Source: Cognaticolwellia mytili
Lineage (GTDB): Bacteria; Pseudomonadota; Gammaproteobacteria; Enterobacterales; Alteromonadaceae
Reading direction: 5' to 3'
Length of the DNA: 64,000 nt
Assembly (NCBI RefSeq): GCF_002104475.1
Contig: NZ_NBOF01000004.1
Span: 124,001 to 188,000 of the forward strand
Shown: in pieces, positions 17,767-27,827 of the stretch
Numbering within the stretch: the first letter of the stretch is position 1
Layout: each line of letters opens with the position of its first letter
Notes under the pieces: generated by a model
What the model was told of the DNA's origin: nothing
What the model saw: only the letters and a program-made list of their open reading frames with translations
Database searches by the model: none
Translations under genes and position numbers: made by a program

Positions 17767-17947
17767 ATAATAATAAAATGATTTTATAATGCCTTAAAAT
17801 CAATCTGTTAGAGGTGTTTTTGGTTGGTATGGTACTATAGTAGAAATTATCTTTAAAATAAATTGCTATAGAGTTTTACCCATACCAATAAGTTCGTCAG
17901 CTGCTAAATAAGCAAGCCAATAATAATTAAAGAATATGGGGAATAAC

Positions 17948-20209
17948 ATGAAATATGCAATTAAGCTCAGTACCGTCGCATTGGCTGTCGCCAGTGCAAT
18001 AACTAGCCCGATAACGATAGCAGAAGAAAAAGAGGCAGGTTTAGAGGTTATTGAGGTTACCGCACGTAAAACTGTTGAAAGCCTGCAGCAAGTACCTGTA
18101 GCAGTAACATCAATTAGCGCTGATGAGCTTAATGAAAAAGGCATTGAAGTGCTTACCGAAATTCAGCAATTCTCTCCAAATACAACACTTCAGCGCAGCC
18201 GCGGCACTAATTCGACTATTACCGCTTTTATACGTGGTGTTGGTCAACAAGACCCTCTTTGGGGCTACGAACCTGGTGTTGGCATTTATATTGATGATGT
18301 TTATATGGCACGACCACAAGGTGCAGTGCTTGATTTATTAGACATTGAGCGAGTTGAAGTGTTGCGTGGCCCGCAGGGAACCTTGTATGGCAAAAATACT
18401 ATCGGTGGCGCGATTAAATACGTGACTAAAGAAATGTCAGGTGATGCAGAGCTAAATTTACAAGGTACTATAGGGAGTTATAACCAACGTGATGTAAAGT
18501 TAACAGGGCAGTATCCGGTTATTGCCGATAAGCTTTATGTTGGCTTTGGGTACGCGAACTTACAACGTGACGGTTATGGCGAATTTCTCCAATCAGATCT
18601 TTCAGGTCAAGATAAAGAGAACTATAACAAAGACGTAGTATCAGCGCGATTGTCAGTTGAATATCATCCAACTGACGCACTGTCATTAAAATTAAAATGG
18701 GATAAAACTGAAGATAAGTCGAACTCAAAGGGGGGCTACCGCTTATTACCCAGTATTCTAACCGATGCGCCAGTGCCAGATAGTGTTTATGATTCATACA
18801 CCAGCTTGCCTACTTGGAATAAGGTTGAAGTGGAGGGCGTTAGTTTTACCGCGAATTGGGATGTTAATGATACAACAAGCTTGAAGTACGTATTCTCTGA
18901 TCGAGAAAGCTACTCGCCAACCAATATTGATTTTGACAATACCGCATTACGTATTTTTGATGTGCCAGCAATTTATGATGATGAACAAACTACACATGAA
19001 ATTCAGTTAAATAATAGCGGTGATAATTACACCTTTGTTTCTGGATTGTATTTTTATGACGGTGACTCTTGTGGACAGTTTGAAGCAATTTTAGAAGTAC
19101 TAGGGCAAGGTGCCTTTGGCGCGCCTGGTTTAACTCGGGAAGTTAGTGGTTGTAATAACTCAACCAGTAAAGCGGCCTACGCACAGTTAAGTTACGATTT
19201 CACGGAGAAGTGGTCACTGACTGCAGGTGCTCGTTATACCAAAGATGAGAAAACCGCTAAAGTTAACAACGGCTTAATCTTTGATACCGTATACCCAGAG
19301 TCGGGCTGGATAGATGGCTATATTCGTCCAGACGGTGATTTAGTGCCAACGGTATTAGATGATAAAGAAGATTGGTCTAAATTTACCCCACGTATCGGCG
19401 TAGAGTATCAAGCCAATGATGATGTGATGTTTTTTGCAAGTTTTTCTCAAGGATTTAAGTCAGGCACGTTTAATCCACGTGCATCAACCGCAGAGCCAGC
19501 AGTAAAACCAGAAGATGTTAACTCATATGAAATTGGTGTTAAAAGCCAGTGGTTAGAAGATAAGCTCCGCGCCAACGTAACTTTATTCTCACTTGATCAT
19601 AAAAATAGGCAATATATTTCAGTGTTGCCTGGCGATACCGCGGCCGATCTTAATCAACGTTTAGGTAATATAGGTACCTCAGATGCGAACGGTATTGAAG
19701 CGGAATTCACCTATTTAGCAACAGAAAATTTGATGTTGTCAGCAAGTTTTGGTTACATTGATACTGACTTTAAAGAAGTTATTGATACTGACCCCGCAAC
19801 AGGGGAGTCATTTGATAAGTCGGATCGTTTTACTATTTCTAATACCCCAGAATATACCTTTAATCTTGGCGCGAATTACACCATAGAGTCATCGGTTGGA
19901 GATTTTATTGTTAATGCTAATTATTATTACCGTGATGATTATGTGTTATTTGAAGAAGATAGCCTGTTAACACAAGATGGTTATGGTATCGCCAATTTAA
20001 GTCTTAATTGGTATAGCATTGAAGGCGATTGGAGCGCAGGTTTGCATATTAAAAACTTAGCTGATGAAGAATATATGGTTGGTGGTTATCAATTTGTCGC
20101 ACCATTGGATGATGGTGGTTACGCTCCGGGATTAGGTGGTGACAATACGCTAATTGCTTACTATGGCGATCCAAGAACGGTTTCACTAACCATAGGTTAT
20201 CAATTTTAA
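17948..20209 (+). CDS. TonB-dependent outer-membrane receptor
   Basis: A complete receptor of 753 residues. After the signal peptide comes a TonB box (EVIEVTARK) and the plug domain (VPVAVTSISADELNEKGIEV, GVGIYIDDVYMAR, IERVEVLRGPQGTLYGKNTI), then a 22-strand barrel ending in aromatic Phe (SLTIGYQF). The C-terminal part GFKSGTFNPRAS is typical of the carbohydrate/catechol-type TonB receptors of marine Alteromonadales. It imports a large or scarce ligand; context suggests an ester oligomer released by the upstream esterase, though iron chelates cannot be ruled out. The second ATG was chosen because GGGGA lies six bases before it and the signal peptide starts there. Confidence 0.92.
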   Translation: MKYAIKLSTVALAVASAITSPITIAEEKEAGLEVIEVTARKTVESLQQVPVAVTSISADELNEKGIEVLTEIQQFSPNTTLQRSRGTNSTITAFIRGVGQQDPLWGYEPGVGIYIDDVYMARPQGAVLDLLDIERVEVLRGPQGTLYGKNTIGGAIKYVTKEMSGDAELNLQGTIGSYNQRDVKLTGQYPVIADKLYVGFGYANLQRDGYGEFLQSDLSGQDKENYNKDVVSARLSVEYHPTDALSLKLKWDKTEDKSNSKGGYRLLPSILTDAPVPDSVYDSYTSLPTWNKVEVEGVSFTANWDVNDTTSLKYVFSDRESYSPTNIDFDNTALRIFDVPAIYDDEQTTHEIQLNNSGDNYTFVSGLYFYDGDSCGQFEAILEVLGQGAFGAPGLTREVSGCNNSTSKAAYAQLSYDFTEKWSLTAGARYTKDEKTAKVNNGLIFDTVYPESGWIDGYIRPDGDLVPTVLDDKEDWSKFTPRIGVEYQANDDVMFFASFSQGFKSGTFNPRASTAEPAVKPEDVNSYEIGVKSQWLEDKLRANVTLFSLDHKNRQYISVLPGDTAADLNQRLGNIGTSDANGIEAEFTYLATENLMLSASFGYIDTDFKEVIDTDPATGESFDKSDRFTISNTPEYTFNLGANYTIESSVGDFIVNANYYYRDDYVLFEEDSLLTQDGYGIANLSLNWYSIEGDWSAGLHIKNLADEEYMVGGYQFVAPLDDGGYAPGLGGDNTLIAYYGDPRTVSLTIGYQF

Positions 20210-20250
20210 AACGTAAATTTACCGTTTGATAAATGAATAGGTATAAAATG

Positions 20251-20279
20251 AAAGAGCTGGCGAGTGTCAGCTCTTTTTC
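20251..20279 (+). terminator. Terminator after the TonB receptor gene
   Basis: AAAGAGCTG (20251-20259) pairs with CAGCTCTTT (20268-20276) around an eight-base loop, followed by a T run. It separates the receptor from the response regulator gene. Confidence 0.85.
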
Positions 20280-20317
20280 TCATAATAGGCACTCGATAAA
20301 AGTTATTGGAGGTTATC

Positions 20318-21016
20318 ATGACAAATTCTGTGGCGATTGAGCCTAAAGTTATCATCGCGGATGATCATCCGTTATTTCGCACGGCACTAAAGCAAGCAAT
20401 TGTTGAGTGTATTGATGATACTAATACTTTAGAAGCGGAAAGTTTTTCAGAGCTTTTGACTATGATTGAGCAAACACCATCGCTTGAAATTGTCTTTCTT
20501 GATTTGCATATGCCAGGCAATAATGGTTTTACCGGTTTAACGCAGTTACAAAACCATTATCCTGATTTAGTGGTGATTATGGTGTCCTCTGATGACAATA
20601 GTGACACTATGCAAAAAGCGGTTAATTTTGGTGCTGCCGCCTTTATTCCAAAATCAGCTGATTTAACAGTGATTGGCTTAGCCATTGATACCGTGCTCGA
20701 TGGGGAGATTTGGTTACCTGAAAACATTGAAGCTAACATAGATGAGCAGCAAGTTATTGCGCATCAAAAGCTTGCTAAGCAGTTAGCGCAATTAACGCCG
20801 CAGCAATATATCGTTTTAACACAAATTGCTGATGGTCAGCTTAATAAACAAATTGCCTATGATTTAGACATCAAAGAAACCACAGTGAAAAAACATGTGT
20901 CGGCAATACTATTAAAGTTAGAGGTTAATAATCGCACTTTGGCGGGTTTAGCTTATCAAGAGCTAATGCTAGCAAGTGCAGAGAACCCACAAACTAGCCA
21001 AGCAATGGAAGCGTAA
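20318..21016 (+). CDS. LuxR/NarL-family response regulator, CrbR-like
   Basis: A 232-residue two-domain regulator. The receiver carries ADDHPLF, the phospho-acceptor Asp in IVFLDLHMPG, and the conserved Lys in FIPKS; the C-terminal LuxR helix-turn-helix is LTPQQYIVLTQIADGQLNKQ followed by LDIKETTVKKHVSAILLKL. The chosen ATG follows TGGAGG at five bases; an upstream TTG is inside that ribosome site. It converges on a symporter-type hybrid kinase gene 12 bases away. That pairing is typical of CrbS/CrbR, which in Vibrio and relatives activates acetyl-CoA synthetase and acetate use. Assignment to that system is by architecture and neighbourhood. Confidence 0.85.
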   Translation: MTNSVAIEPKVIIADDHPLFRTALKQAIVECIDDTNTLEAESFSELLTMIEQTPSLEIVFLDLHMPGNNGFTGLTQLQNHYPDLVVIMVSSDDNSDTMQKAVNFGAAAFIPKSADLTVIGLAIDTVLDGEIWLPENIEANIDEQQVIAHQKLAKQLAQLTPQQYIVLTQIADGQLNKQIAYDLDIKETTVKKHVSAILLKLEVNNRTLAGLAYQELMLASAENPQTSQAMEA

Positions 21017-21028
21017 GCTATTTTTATC

Positions 21029-24000
21029 TTATGCTAATAATTGCCGTATAGTGCGCTTTAGCGCTAAGGCTTTTACTGGCTTACGCAAAAATTGAAAATT
21101 TGCGTCGCTGGTATGTTGTCTAACGAGTTCTGAAGGATCGGCAGAGCAAATAACACAGGGCACTTGCCAATTGAATTTAGCAAATAAATTTTGCAATAAA
21201 TCGACACCATTTTTATCATCATCTAAGTGATAATCAGCAACAATAAACGCTGGTTTTATTGCTGAAATTTTAAGTTTACTTTCCGCACTAACCTGATCTT
21301 TTGCTGTGACAACTGTAAAGCCCCAATCTTTCAATTGTGATGCCATCGCGGTTAACATCAAGCTGTCGTTGTCGATAACTAAAATTGGCTCCGATAACGG
21401 GTTAAATCGCTCAGGTTGTATTTCACTGCTAACCTCTCGTGGTTTCTGATAAGTATTAATTTCTGCTGCACCGCGTGGTACATCAATCATAAAAACAGTA
21501 CCTTTGCCTTCAATTGAGCGTAATGATATTTGCAAACCGAGTAACTTAGCGATGCGCTCAGAAATGGCTAAGCCAAGGCCTAAGCCGGGTACTTCTCGGT
21601 TTTGTTCTAAGCGCTCAAATTCCTGAAATATCCGTTGTTGATGACTGGGTGCTATACCAGGACCATTGTCCCACACTTGGATACGAAGATGATGTTTTAG
21701 CTGCCTGACACCAAGTAGAATTTTATTCTTTTGTTGTGCTTTGCTGGCATTTTTGTCATTACAATAATGTACGGCATTTGATAAAAAGTTTTGAATGATA
21801 CGACGCAACATACGTTTGTCGGTGTTGACATAATGCTTGCTTTCAACATAATGAAATAAAATCTGCTCTTGTTCAGCGAGTAAGGTAAATTCATTTTTTA
21901 ATGGTGTTAGCAGTTCATTGATGGCAAAGTCTTTGTTATCGACTGACAGTGATGTGCCGTCTAATCGCGATATTTCAACTAAATCAGACAGTAACGCTTC
22001 GACCACATTGAGTGAATCATCAATGTGGTTAGCTAGGTCCGCTAATTCGTCATTTTTTACTTTCTTTTTTAGCATTGAGGTAAATAATGATAAGGCATTA
22101 AACGGCTGCATTAAGTCATGACTCGCTGCTGCTAAAAATCGCGTTTTACTACTGTTTGCCGCTTCAGCTTCCGCTTTGGCCTGTTGCAATTGTTCTGTGC
22201 GTTGTGCGACTCTTTTTTCTAAGCTTTCATTTGCTTGTTGTAGTGCTTTTTCTGCTTCAATATGAGCTGTAATATCGGAAAAAGTACTAACAAAACCACC
22301 TGCTGGCATCGGTTGTCCACGTATTTCTAAGACAACTCCGTTGGGCATCGTACGTTGAAAATGATGTCTGTTGCCTTGGCGCATATGTTCAAGACGACGG
22401 GCAACAATATTATGTGCTTCATCACCTTTAATTACGCCCTGGTCAATATTGTAATGGATCAACTCCTCAATCGGTTTGCCTGCATTAACTAAGCCCTCAG
22501 GATAATTAAGTAAATGAATATAGCGTTGGTTCCAGGCAACAACGCGCATATCAGCATCAACAACACATATGCCTTGTTCAATATTCTCAACACCCGATTG
22601 CAACAATTCACGATTAAAACGAAACATTTGGTTGGCTTCATCAACAATACTGACCACATCTTCCAATGGCACATCGTCTGAGGTGGAAGCTGCTTTCATC
22701 ACCATTCTAGTTGAGGCAGAGCCTAATACGCCTGAAAGTTGAATACGGGTATATTCAATGAGTTTATGGTGTCTGTTGTCAGTCTTATTCGTATGCTGAC
22801 TTTCTGTGTTTTTCGTGTAACTTAGAAAATCGTCAGCGGCGTCTTGGTCGATAAAGCGCAGCAATAAGCTATATAAATCATCTATGCTTAAATCGCGCTC
22901 AAATTGGCGTTGGCTTTTGTTAACAAATAATTCTGCTTGCAGCTTTTCACCAACGCTGCGATGGCCAAGTGTGGAAATTGAAAAATAGCAGAGCACATTT
23001 GCCAATAAACTCAGGAAAACGCCGTGACTCACGGCATCAAAGGCGGTAATGCCAAATAGCGAGGTTGGTTTGAGCCAAAGTAGTCCAAAAGCACCATTTT
23101 CTAACCAAGTAGCTTCTGGCATTAACGCTGGGATAATGGCGGGTAATAATAGGGTGTAGAACCACATTAGACTACCAACAATTAAGCCAATAAAAGCGCC
23201 TTTTGTTGTTGCTTTTCGCCAGTATAGTGCGCCTATTGTTGCTGGTGCTATTTGTGCTAACAACACAAAAGAGAGTAAGCCAATACTGGCAAGGTGATTC
23301 TGCTGATCGAGTATCCTCTCGAAGGCAAAAGCTAACAGGAGAATTACCGCGATAGATATACGTCTTAAATTAACAAAAACCTTTGATAACTGGCGGCTTG
23401 GTTGCCGTTGAAATAAGCGTAATTTTAAAATGGCAGGGGTTAATAATTCTGTTGAAATGACCGTGCTTAAGACAATAGCAGCAACGATTACCATACTTGT
23501 AGCCGCTGCTAAGCCACCAACAAAAACTAATACGCCAAGCCAAGCTTGTTGATAGAAAAGAGGAATAGTTAAAACATAAGTATCTGCATCAACACTACCT
23601 CCCGGAAAGGTTAGTTGTCCCGCAATGGCAATGGGCAGTACAAAAATATTTATCAGTAATAAATAGCCAGGATACAGCCAACGAGCACTTTTTAGCTCTT
23701 GTTGATGATGGTTTTCTATCATCATCATATGAAACTGTTGCGGTAAGATAAAGACCGTGATGGCGCCAAGAGTAGCTTGTGCAATCGCCAAATAGAATGA
23801 ATTACTGCCAGTTAATGTGTCGGTTGCTTTCCCTAAATTTTGCTGTTGAGTCAGTAAGTCATTAAAACCGTCAAAAATAAAGAAAGTGGCGAATATACCT
23901 ATAGCTGTTAGCGCTAATAATTTTACTACTGAGCTAAAGGCAATCGCTAACACTAAGCCCTGATTTTGCTTACTGGCGGCAATTTGTCGGGTGCCGAATA

Positions 24001-24517
24001 AAATACTAAAGACGATTAGAACTGTAGTGACAATAAATGCGGTACTGATACCTGATTGGTATGTTCCGGTGAGTAAATCAAAGCTTGTACTAATGGCTCT
24101 AAGTTGTAAGGCAATATAAGGAATAGTCCCCACTAATGCTATTAGTGCAACGGTTGCAGCAATTTTGGGGGATCGGTCGTAACGAAAAGCAATAAAATCA
24201 GCAATTGAAGTTAAATTTTGCTGCTTAACTATTTTTAGTATTTTAAGTAGCATTGGCCAAGCCAGCACTAAACATAAAATAGTGCCAATATATATCGGTG
24301 CTAACCATGCACCAGTGGTGGCAGCTTGACCAACTGTGCCGTAAAAAGCCCAAGAGGTACAACTGACACCAAGAGATAAACTATAAATCCACGGCTTGCT
24401 TTTCCAGTGCTTTATTGACTGGTTCTCACCCCAATAGGCAACAACAAATAGTGTCGCCAAATAGGCGATAGCAATAAATGAAATAAACCATGTATCGAGA
24501 GAGAGCCAAGCTAACAA
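21029..24517 (-). CDS. Hybrid sensor histidine kinase with sodium/solute-symporter N-terminus, CrbS-like
   Basis: The 1162-residue protein combines an N-terminal SSS-type symporter of about 12-13 helices (residues ~5-510), a PAS domain (GICVVDADMRVVAWNQRYIH, about 640-760), a coiled coil (EKRVAQRTEQLQQAKAEAEA), the kinase H-box ASHDLMQPFNAL (His near 798), N-box IIQNFLSNAVHYC, G-boxes WDNGPGI and GLGLGLAI, and a C-terminal receiver with Asp near 1094 (FIVADYHLDD). This is the CrbS layout, where the transporter part senses acetate or a related small acid. The start is TTG with AGGA six bases upstream. It faces the response regulator gene tail to tail. The likely phosphate route is kinase to own receiver or to the CrbR-like protein. 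Confidence 0.9.
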   Translation of the reverse strand: MLAWLSLDTWFISFIAIAYLATLFVVAYWGENQSIKHWKSKPWIYSLSLGVSCTSWAFYGTVGQAATTGAWLAPIYIGTILCLVLAWPMLLKILKIVKQQNLTSIADFIAFRYDRSPKIAATVALIALVGTIPYIALQLRAISTSFDLLTGTYQSGISTAFIVTTVLIVFSILFGTRQIAASKQNQGLVLAIAFSSVVKLLALTAIGIFATFFIFDGFNDLLTQQQNLGKATDTLTGSNSFYLAIAQATLGAITVFILPQQFHMMMIENHHQQELKSARWLYPGYLLLINIFVLPIAIAGQLTFPGGSVDADTYVLTIPLFYQQAWLGVLVFVGGLAAATSMVIVAAIVLSTVISTELLTPAILKLRLFQRQPSRQLSKVFVNLRRISIAVILLLAFAFERILDQQNHLASIGLLSFVLLAQIAPATIGALYWRKATTKGAFIGLIVGSLMWFYTLLLPAIIPALMPEATWLENGAFGLLWLKPTSLFGITAFDAVSHGVFLSLLANVLCYFSISTLGHRSVGEKLQAELFVNKSQRQFERDLSIDDLYSLLLRFIDQDAADDFLSYTKNTESQHTNKTDNRHHKLIEYTRIQLSGVLGSASTRMVMKAASTSDDVPLEDVVSIVDEANQMFRFNRELLQSGVENIEQGICVVDADMRVVAWNQRYIHLLNYPEGLVNAGKPIEELIHYNIDQGVIKGDEAHNIVARRLEHMRQGNRHHFQRTMPNGVVLEIRGQPMPAGGFVSTFSDITAHIEAEKALQQANESLEKRVAQRTEQLQQAKAEAEAANSSKTRFLAAASHDLMQPFNALSLFTSMLKKKVKNDELADLANHIDDSLNVVEALLSDLVEISRLDGTSLSVDNKDFAINELLTPLKNEFTLLAEQEQILFHYVESKHYVNTDKRMLRRIIQNFLSNAVHYCNDKNASKAQQKNKILLGVRQLKHHLRIQVWDNGPGIAPSHQQRIFQEFERLEQNREVPGLGLGLAISERIAKLLGLQISLRSIEGKGTVFMIDVPRGAAEINTYQKPREVSSEIQPERFNPLSEPILVIDNDSLMLTAMASQLKDWGFTVVTAKDQVSAESKLKISAIKPAFIVADYHLDDDKNGVDLLQNLFAKFNWQVPCVICSADPSELVRQHTSDANFQFLRKPVKALALKRTIRQLLA

Positions 24518-24687
24518 ATAAAGTCCTATATGTTAAATACTGAAAGTTAATTGAATCTAAGTTCTTTAACTAAAATAACAGCATACCATTTATTGGCTAG
24601 CTCAGTAGTGAACTAAGGTAGTAGTTATTTGCTAATCGTCATACGTTAATCTATCTGCTGTTTGTTGCCAAGGTTAGATAGAGAAAT

Positions 24688-25881
24688 ATGAGAATAAATA
24701 ACAAGTACTTGATAGAAGCATTAGTTTTTACAAGTTATGTATTATTTGCCATGGCCTGGGTCGGCGGCGCAGCCAGTATGGCGCAAATAATGGCATCATT
24801 AAATATAGAAAGTTTAGCGGCGGCAAGCTTTATAAGTGGCGCAGTGACTATTGCTAAAATTGTAGGTACTTTCGTCGCGGCTTGGGTTGCAATAAAGCTA
24901 GGCGTTAAATACGCATTTTTCTTATCCAGTGTATTGATTGTTATCGGTATTTTTACACCTTATGCCGCCAACTATGAATGGCTATTGATCAGTCGTTTTT
25001 TAATGGGACTAGGTGGCGCTTTTATGATTGTTTACTTCAATCCTATTGTTATGCGTTGGTTTGAAGTGAGTGAACGCCCCATTATTAACGGCTTAAATGC
25101 CGTTGCTTTTAATGTCGGCACCGCTATTATTCTTTGGTTTATGCCAACAATTAATGTTGTGACTGGGAGTTGGCAGAACAGTTTGATTTTGTTTTCTATC
25201 GCTAGCATTGTGGTGGCATTAGCTTGGCTTCTTGTTGAATTTACGCCAGAGAATTCAGATAGAACGAATAGCAACATTGCTTTAGATAACTACTCTTATA
25301 TCGATGGTTTAAAAGATAAATTTAATTGGGCTTATGGTTTAACCTATTCAGGCTTGTTGGCATTTTATATATGTTTATTTACCTTTTATCCAAAGGCAGG
25401 CATTAGTCAAAGTAAATGGGTGATAGGTTTTGGCATTATTGGCACCTTAGCTGGAATTGTTTACAGCAAAAAAATTTCAGCTAGATTGCCCGTTATTCGT
25501 TGGTCAGGCGTAGTTATTGTGCTAACAATCGCGGGTTTATCCTTTAGTCAGTCAACATTAGTACAAACCATTTCAGCGATGATATTAGGTTTTTTTATCT
25601 TCTTTCCTATCACTGCGTTAGTTTCTATTCCACATGAATTACCCAATATGACAGGGCAACGAGTCACGGTTGTTTTTAGTTTGTTCTATTCAATTAGCTA
25701 CTTAGTTTCTACCTTCATTTTGTGGTGGTTTGGAAATTTAGTTGATAGCAATAACGGCAGTTACACTCAAGCTTTTACATTAATTACTATTTTAAGCTCA
25801 AGCTTTTTTATCGGCAGTTTTTTCTTACCTGAAACTGGAAATAAAAACATTAATACAAGGATGAAACCATGCGAGGAATAG
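24688..25881 (+). CDS. Major facilitator superfamily transporter
   Basis: The 397-residue product has about 12 hydrophobic segments in two halves. The loop between helices 2 and 3 (AAWVAIKLGVKYAFF) and the motif SRFLMGLGGAFMIVYFNPIV resemble the nitrate/cyanate-type MFS group (CynX/NNP), and the central loop (ENSDRTNSNIALDNYSYIDG) is cytoplasmic. Its stop lies inside the following esterase gene (13-base overlap), so the two are translationally coupled. A carrier paired with an esterase suggests import of an ester or hydroxy acid that is then hydrolysed. The substrate cannot be read from the sequence. Confidence 0.85.
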   Translation: MRINNKYLIEALVFTSYVLFAMAWVGGAASMAQIMASLNIESLAAASFISGAVTIAKIVGTFVAAWVAIKLGVKYAFFLSSVLIVIGIFTPYAANYEWLLISRFLMGLGGAFMIVYFNPIVMRWFEVSERPIINGLNAVAFNVGTAIILWFMPTINVVTGSWQNSLILFSIASIVVALAWLLVEFTPENSDRTNSNIALDNYSYIDGLKDKFNWAYGLTYSGLLAFYICLFTFYPKAGISQSKWVIGFGIIGTLAGIVYSKKISARLPVIRWSGVVIVLTIAGLSFSQSTLVQTISAMILGFFIFFPITALVSIPHELPNMTGQRVTVVFSLFYSISYLVSTFILWWFGNLVDSNNGSYTQAFTLITILSSSFFIGSFFLPETGNKNINTRMKPCEE

Positions 25882-26795
25882 TCAGTGAAAAGCTAAGCGA
25901 GTTTATTGAACAAGTTAATATTGCAGCTTCAGATGCTCGTGCTAACAACGTCAATTATTCACCCGAGTTAGTGCGAGCCAACTTAAACAAGTTGTCGGCG
26001 TTTCTTGATCCAGGCCCAGAGCTTGAATTTGTTGAAGATCGTGTGCTAGTGACTGCTAGCCACAATATTAAAGTGCGTATGTATAGTCCGGCAATAGCTG
26101 AAAAGTTACCGGTTGTTTTGCACTTTCATGGTGGCGGCCACATGTGTGGCGGTATTGATTTATACGATCCTATTAGTCGAAAAGTAGCGAAGCAAGGCCA
26201 CTGCATTGTTATCTGTGTTGATTATCGTCTTGCGCCAGAGCACCCATTCCCGGCAGGTATAGATGACTGCGAGCATGTTTTGTTAAACTATCAAGAAGTT
26301 TTACAAGGCTTAAATTTCTCTGGACAAGTTTATACTTTAGGGGACAGTGCAGGGGGGGCAATTTGTAGTACGCTTGCTATGCGCTCAAGCCATAACAGGG
26401 CAATAAAAATTGATAAGCAAATTTTAATCTACCCGAGTGTTGACTACACCATGCGTTTGCCATCGGTTGATGAAAATGGCAGTGGTTTCTTATTGGAAAA
26501 ACCACGTATTCAATGGTATTTCGATAATTACTTCCAAAATAATGAATCACGAATAGATGCTTCTCCATTATATAATTTGCACAATAATTTACCTAAAACT
26601 TTAGTGTTAACGGCAGGCTGTGATCCGCTAAGGGATGAAGGTGTTGCCTATGTTAATTCACTACGTGAATTGGGTGTTGATGTTGTACATCACCAGTTTG
26701 ACCATATGATCCACGCTTATATGTTGCTTGAAAGCATGGTGAAAAGTGAATGTCAGCAAAGTTACAAAATTATCGCTGATTATATTCAAAGCTAA
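25869..26795 (+). CDS. HSL-family alpha/beta hydrolase (esterase)
   Basis: A cytoplasmic esterase of 308 residues from the hormone-sensitive-lipase group. LHFHGGGHMCGG (about 86-97) is the HGGG oxyanion motif, CVDYRLAPEHPFPAGIDDC is the conserved stretch after it, GDSAGGA (about 158-164) holds the nucleophile, CDPLRDEG carries the catalytic Asp and FDHMIHAYML the His. There is no signal peptide. An AAGGAT site lies inside the preceding MFS gene, which it overlaps. It probably hydrolyses short-chain esters or oligomers delivered by that transporter, such as hydroxybutyrate dimers, though simple acyl esters are the usual substrates of the family. Confidence 0.87.
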   Translation: MRGIVSEKLSEFIEQVNIAASDARANNVNYSPELVRANLNKLSAFLDPGPELEFVEDRVLVTASHNIKVRMYSPAIAEKLPVVLHFHGGGHMCGGIDLYDPISRKVAKQGHCIVICVDYRLAPEHPFPAGIDDCEHVLLNYQEVLQGLNFSGQVYTLGDSAGGAICSTLAMRSSHNRAIKIDKQILIYPSVDYTMRLPSVDENGSGFLLEKPRIQWYFDNYFQNNESRIDASPLYNLHNNLPKTLVLTAGCDPLRDEGVAYVNSLRELGVDVVHHQFDHMIHAYMLLESMVKSECQQSYKIIADYIQS

Positions 26796-26832
26796 ATAAA
26801 ACAGAATCTTCAAGAAACACTTTCATAAATTG

Positions 26833-26860
26833 GCTATACCGATAACGTTGCCGGTATAGC
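26833..26860. other. Hairpin between convergent esterase and lipase genes
   Basis: GCTATACCG (26833-26841) and CGGTATAGC (26852-26860) form a perfect nine-base stem with a ten-base loop. There is no T run on either side, so it could be a weak bidirectional terminator or an mRNA 3' stabiliser. Confidence 0.5.
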
Positions 26861-26889
26861 TAAAACTATCTCCTTGCTATTACCGTTTT

Positions 26890-27597
26890 TTAATTGATCA
26901 AGTCGAACTGTTTAGTCGCAGTGTATGTTTGTAGGCCAAAATGTCCTAATGCATAGCTGTAGCTAGCATCTTCGTTGCTTATTTGACTTGAGTGAATACC
27001 ACCAACCGTGCAAACACCACTGCCGCAGATAACTTGATCACTCCAACTTTTAATTGAGTAAACACGACTAGCGATAGTTTTTCCGTCTAACCAGTCTAAA
27101 AATGGGCTCGAGACAGACAGGCCGTTTACCCCGCAGGTGGGTGTAGAAAAATTCCAAGGGTATACGCCGCATGTCCACAATCCTCGATATGCGCCAGCTA
27201 TACCTACAAAGGCATCAACATTGGAATTTTCATTTAATTTGATAACTTGTTGTGCAGCTAGTGTGACGCCCATTGAATGGCCAATAATGTCAATTTTTCC
27301 AGTGCAGGAGTTAGCTATTGCATCGGTAATCGCATTTCTTACAGGCGCTTCTTCCGAGCCACTGTGATTATTACTGCTAGCGAAAGCGCTACCCCAAGAC
27401 GGACGGTAGATATTATTACTTTGGTAACCGTTAGTTATGAGTTTATCGTAGGTATTGTCCCAATCAGAGGGGGAGCCGGCATTGCCATGAACTAAAACAA
27501 CATTATCAACACAGGCGGCGTAGGCATATGCTTGTGCGAAAATAAGTGTGAGTGAGCCAAGTAGCTTGCTAAGTTTAGTCGTTAGTGGATTTTTCAT
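26890..27597 (-). CDS. Secreted class-2 lipase (Bacillus LipA / Lipase_2-like)
   Basis: A 235-residue secreted alpha/beta hydrolase with a signal peptide (LLGSLTLIFAQAYAYA). VVLVHGNAGSPSDWDN is the oxyanion strand, IDIIGHSMGVTLAAQ carries the nucleophile near residue 107, SDQVICG probably holds the catalytic Asp, and GHFGLQ the His. This compact, lidless layout belongs to the Lipase_2 family; the PHB depolymerase PhaZ7 of Paucimonas is a distant relative of the same group. Several cysteine pairs suggest disulfides. It lies just downstream of hydroxybutyrate dehydrogenase on the same strand, so a role in the polyester locus is plausible, with ordinary triglyceride hydrolysis as the alternative. 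Confidence 0.82.
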   Translation of the reverse strand: MKNPLTTKLSKLLGSLTLIFAQAYAYAACVDNVVLVHGNAGSPSDWDNTYDKLITNGYQSNNIYRPSWGSAFASSNNHSGSEEAPVRNAITDAIANSCTGKIDIIGHSMGVTLAAQQVIKLNENSNVDAFVGIAGAYRGLWTCGVYPWNFSTPTCGVNGLSVSSPFLDWLDGKTIASRVYSIKSWSDQVICGSGVCTVGGIHSSQISNEDASYSYALGHFGLQTYTATKQFDLIN

Positions 27598-27734
27598 GAT
27601 GACCTTCTTATTATTGCTAAGTTAATTTTTTGTTCGATTATTAAACAGAACTAACTGTAATCAAGAAGGCTCGAAAAAGAAGTGCTACCTTAGTGCTACT
27701 ACCCTTTATCAACTGCGGCTAAAATAATAAAAAA

Positions 27735-27760
27735 AAGCCATGTTAAAAATTACATGGCTT
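27735..27760 (-). terminator. Terminator of the hydroxybutyrate dehydrogenase gene
   Basis: On the minus strand AAGCCATGT pairs with ACATGGCTT around an eight-base loop and is followed by a run of eight T residues. It separates the dehydrogenase from the lipase gene, so the lipase should have its own promoter. Confidence 0.85.
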
Positions 27761-27827
27761 ATAGGAAAGGTAGAGCGTATATCAATTCACTCTACATGGA
27801 AAAGTACTGAAATTTATAGTTAGCACG

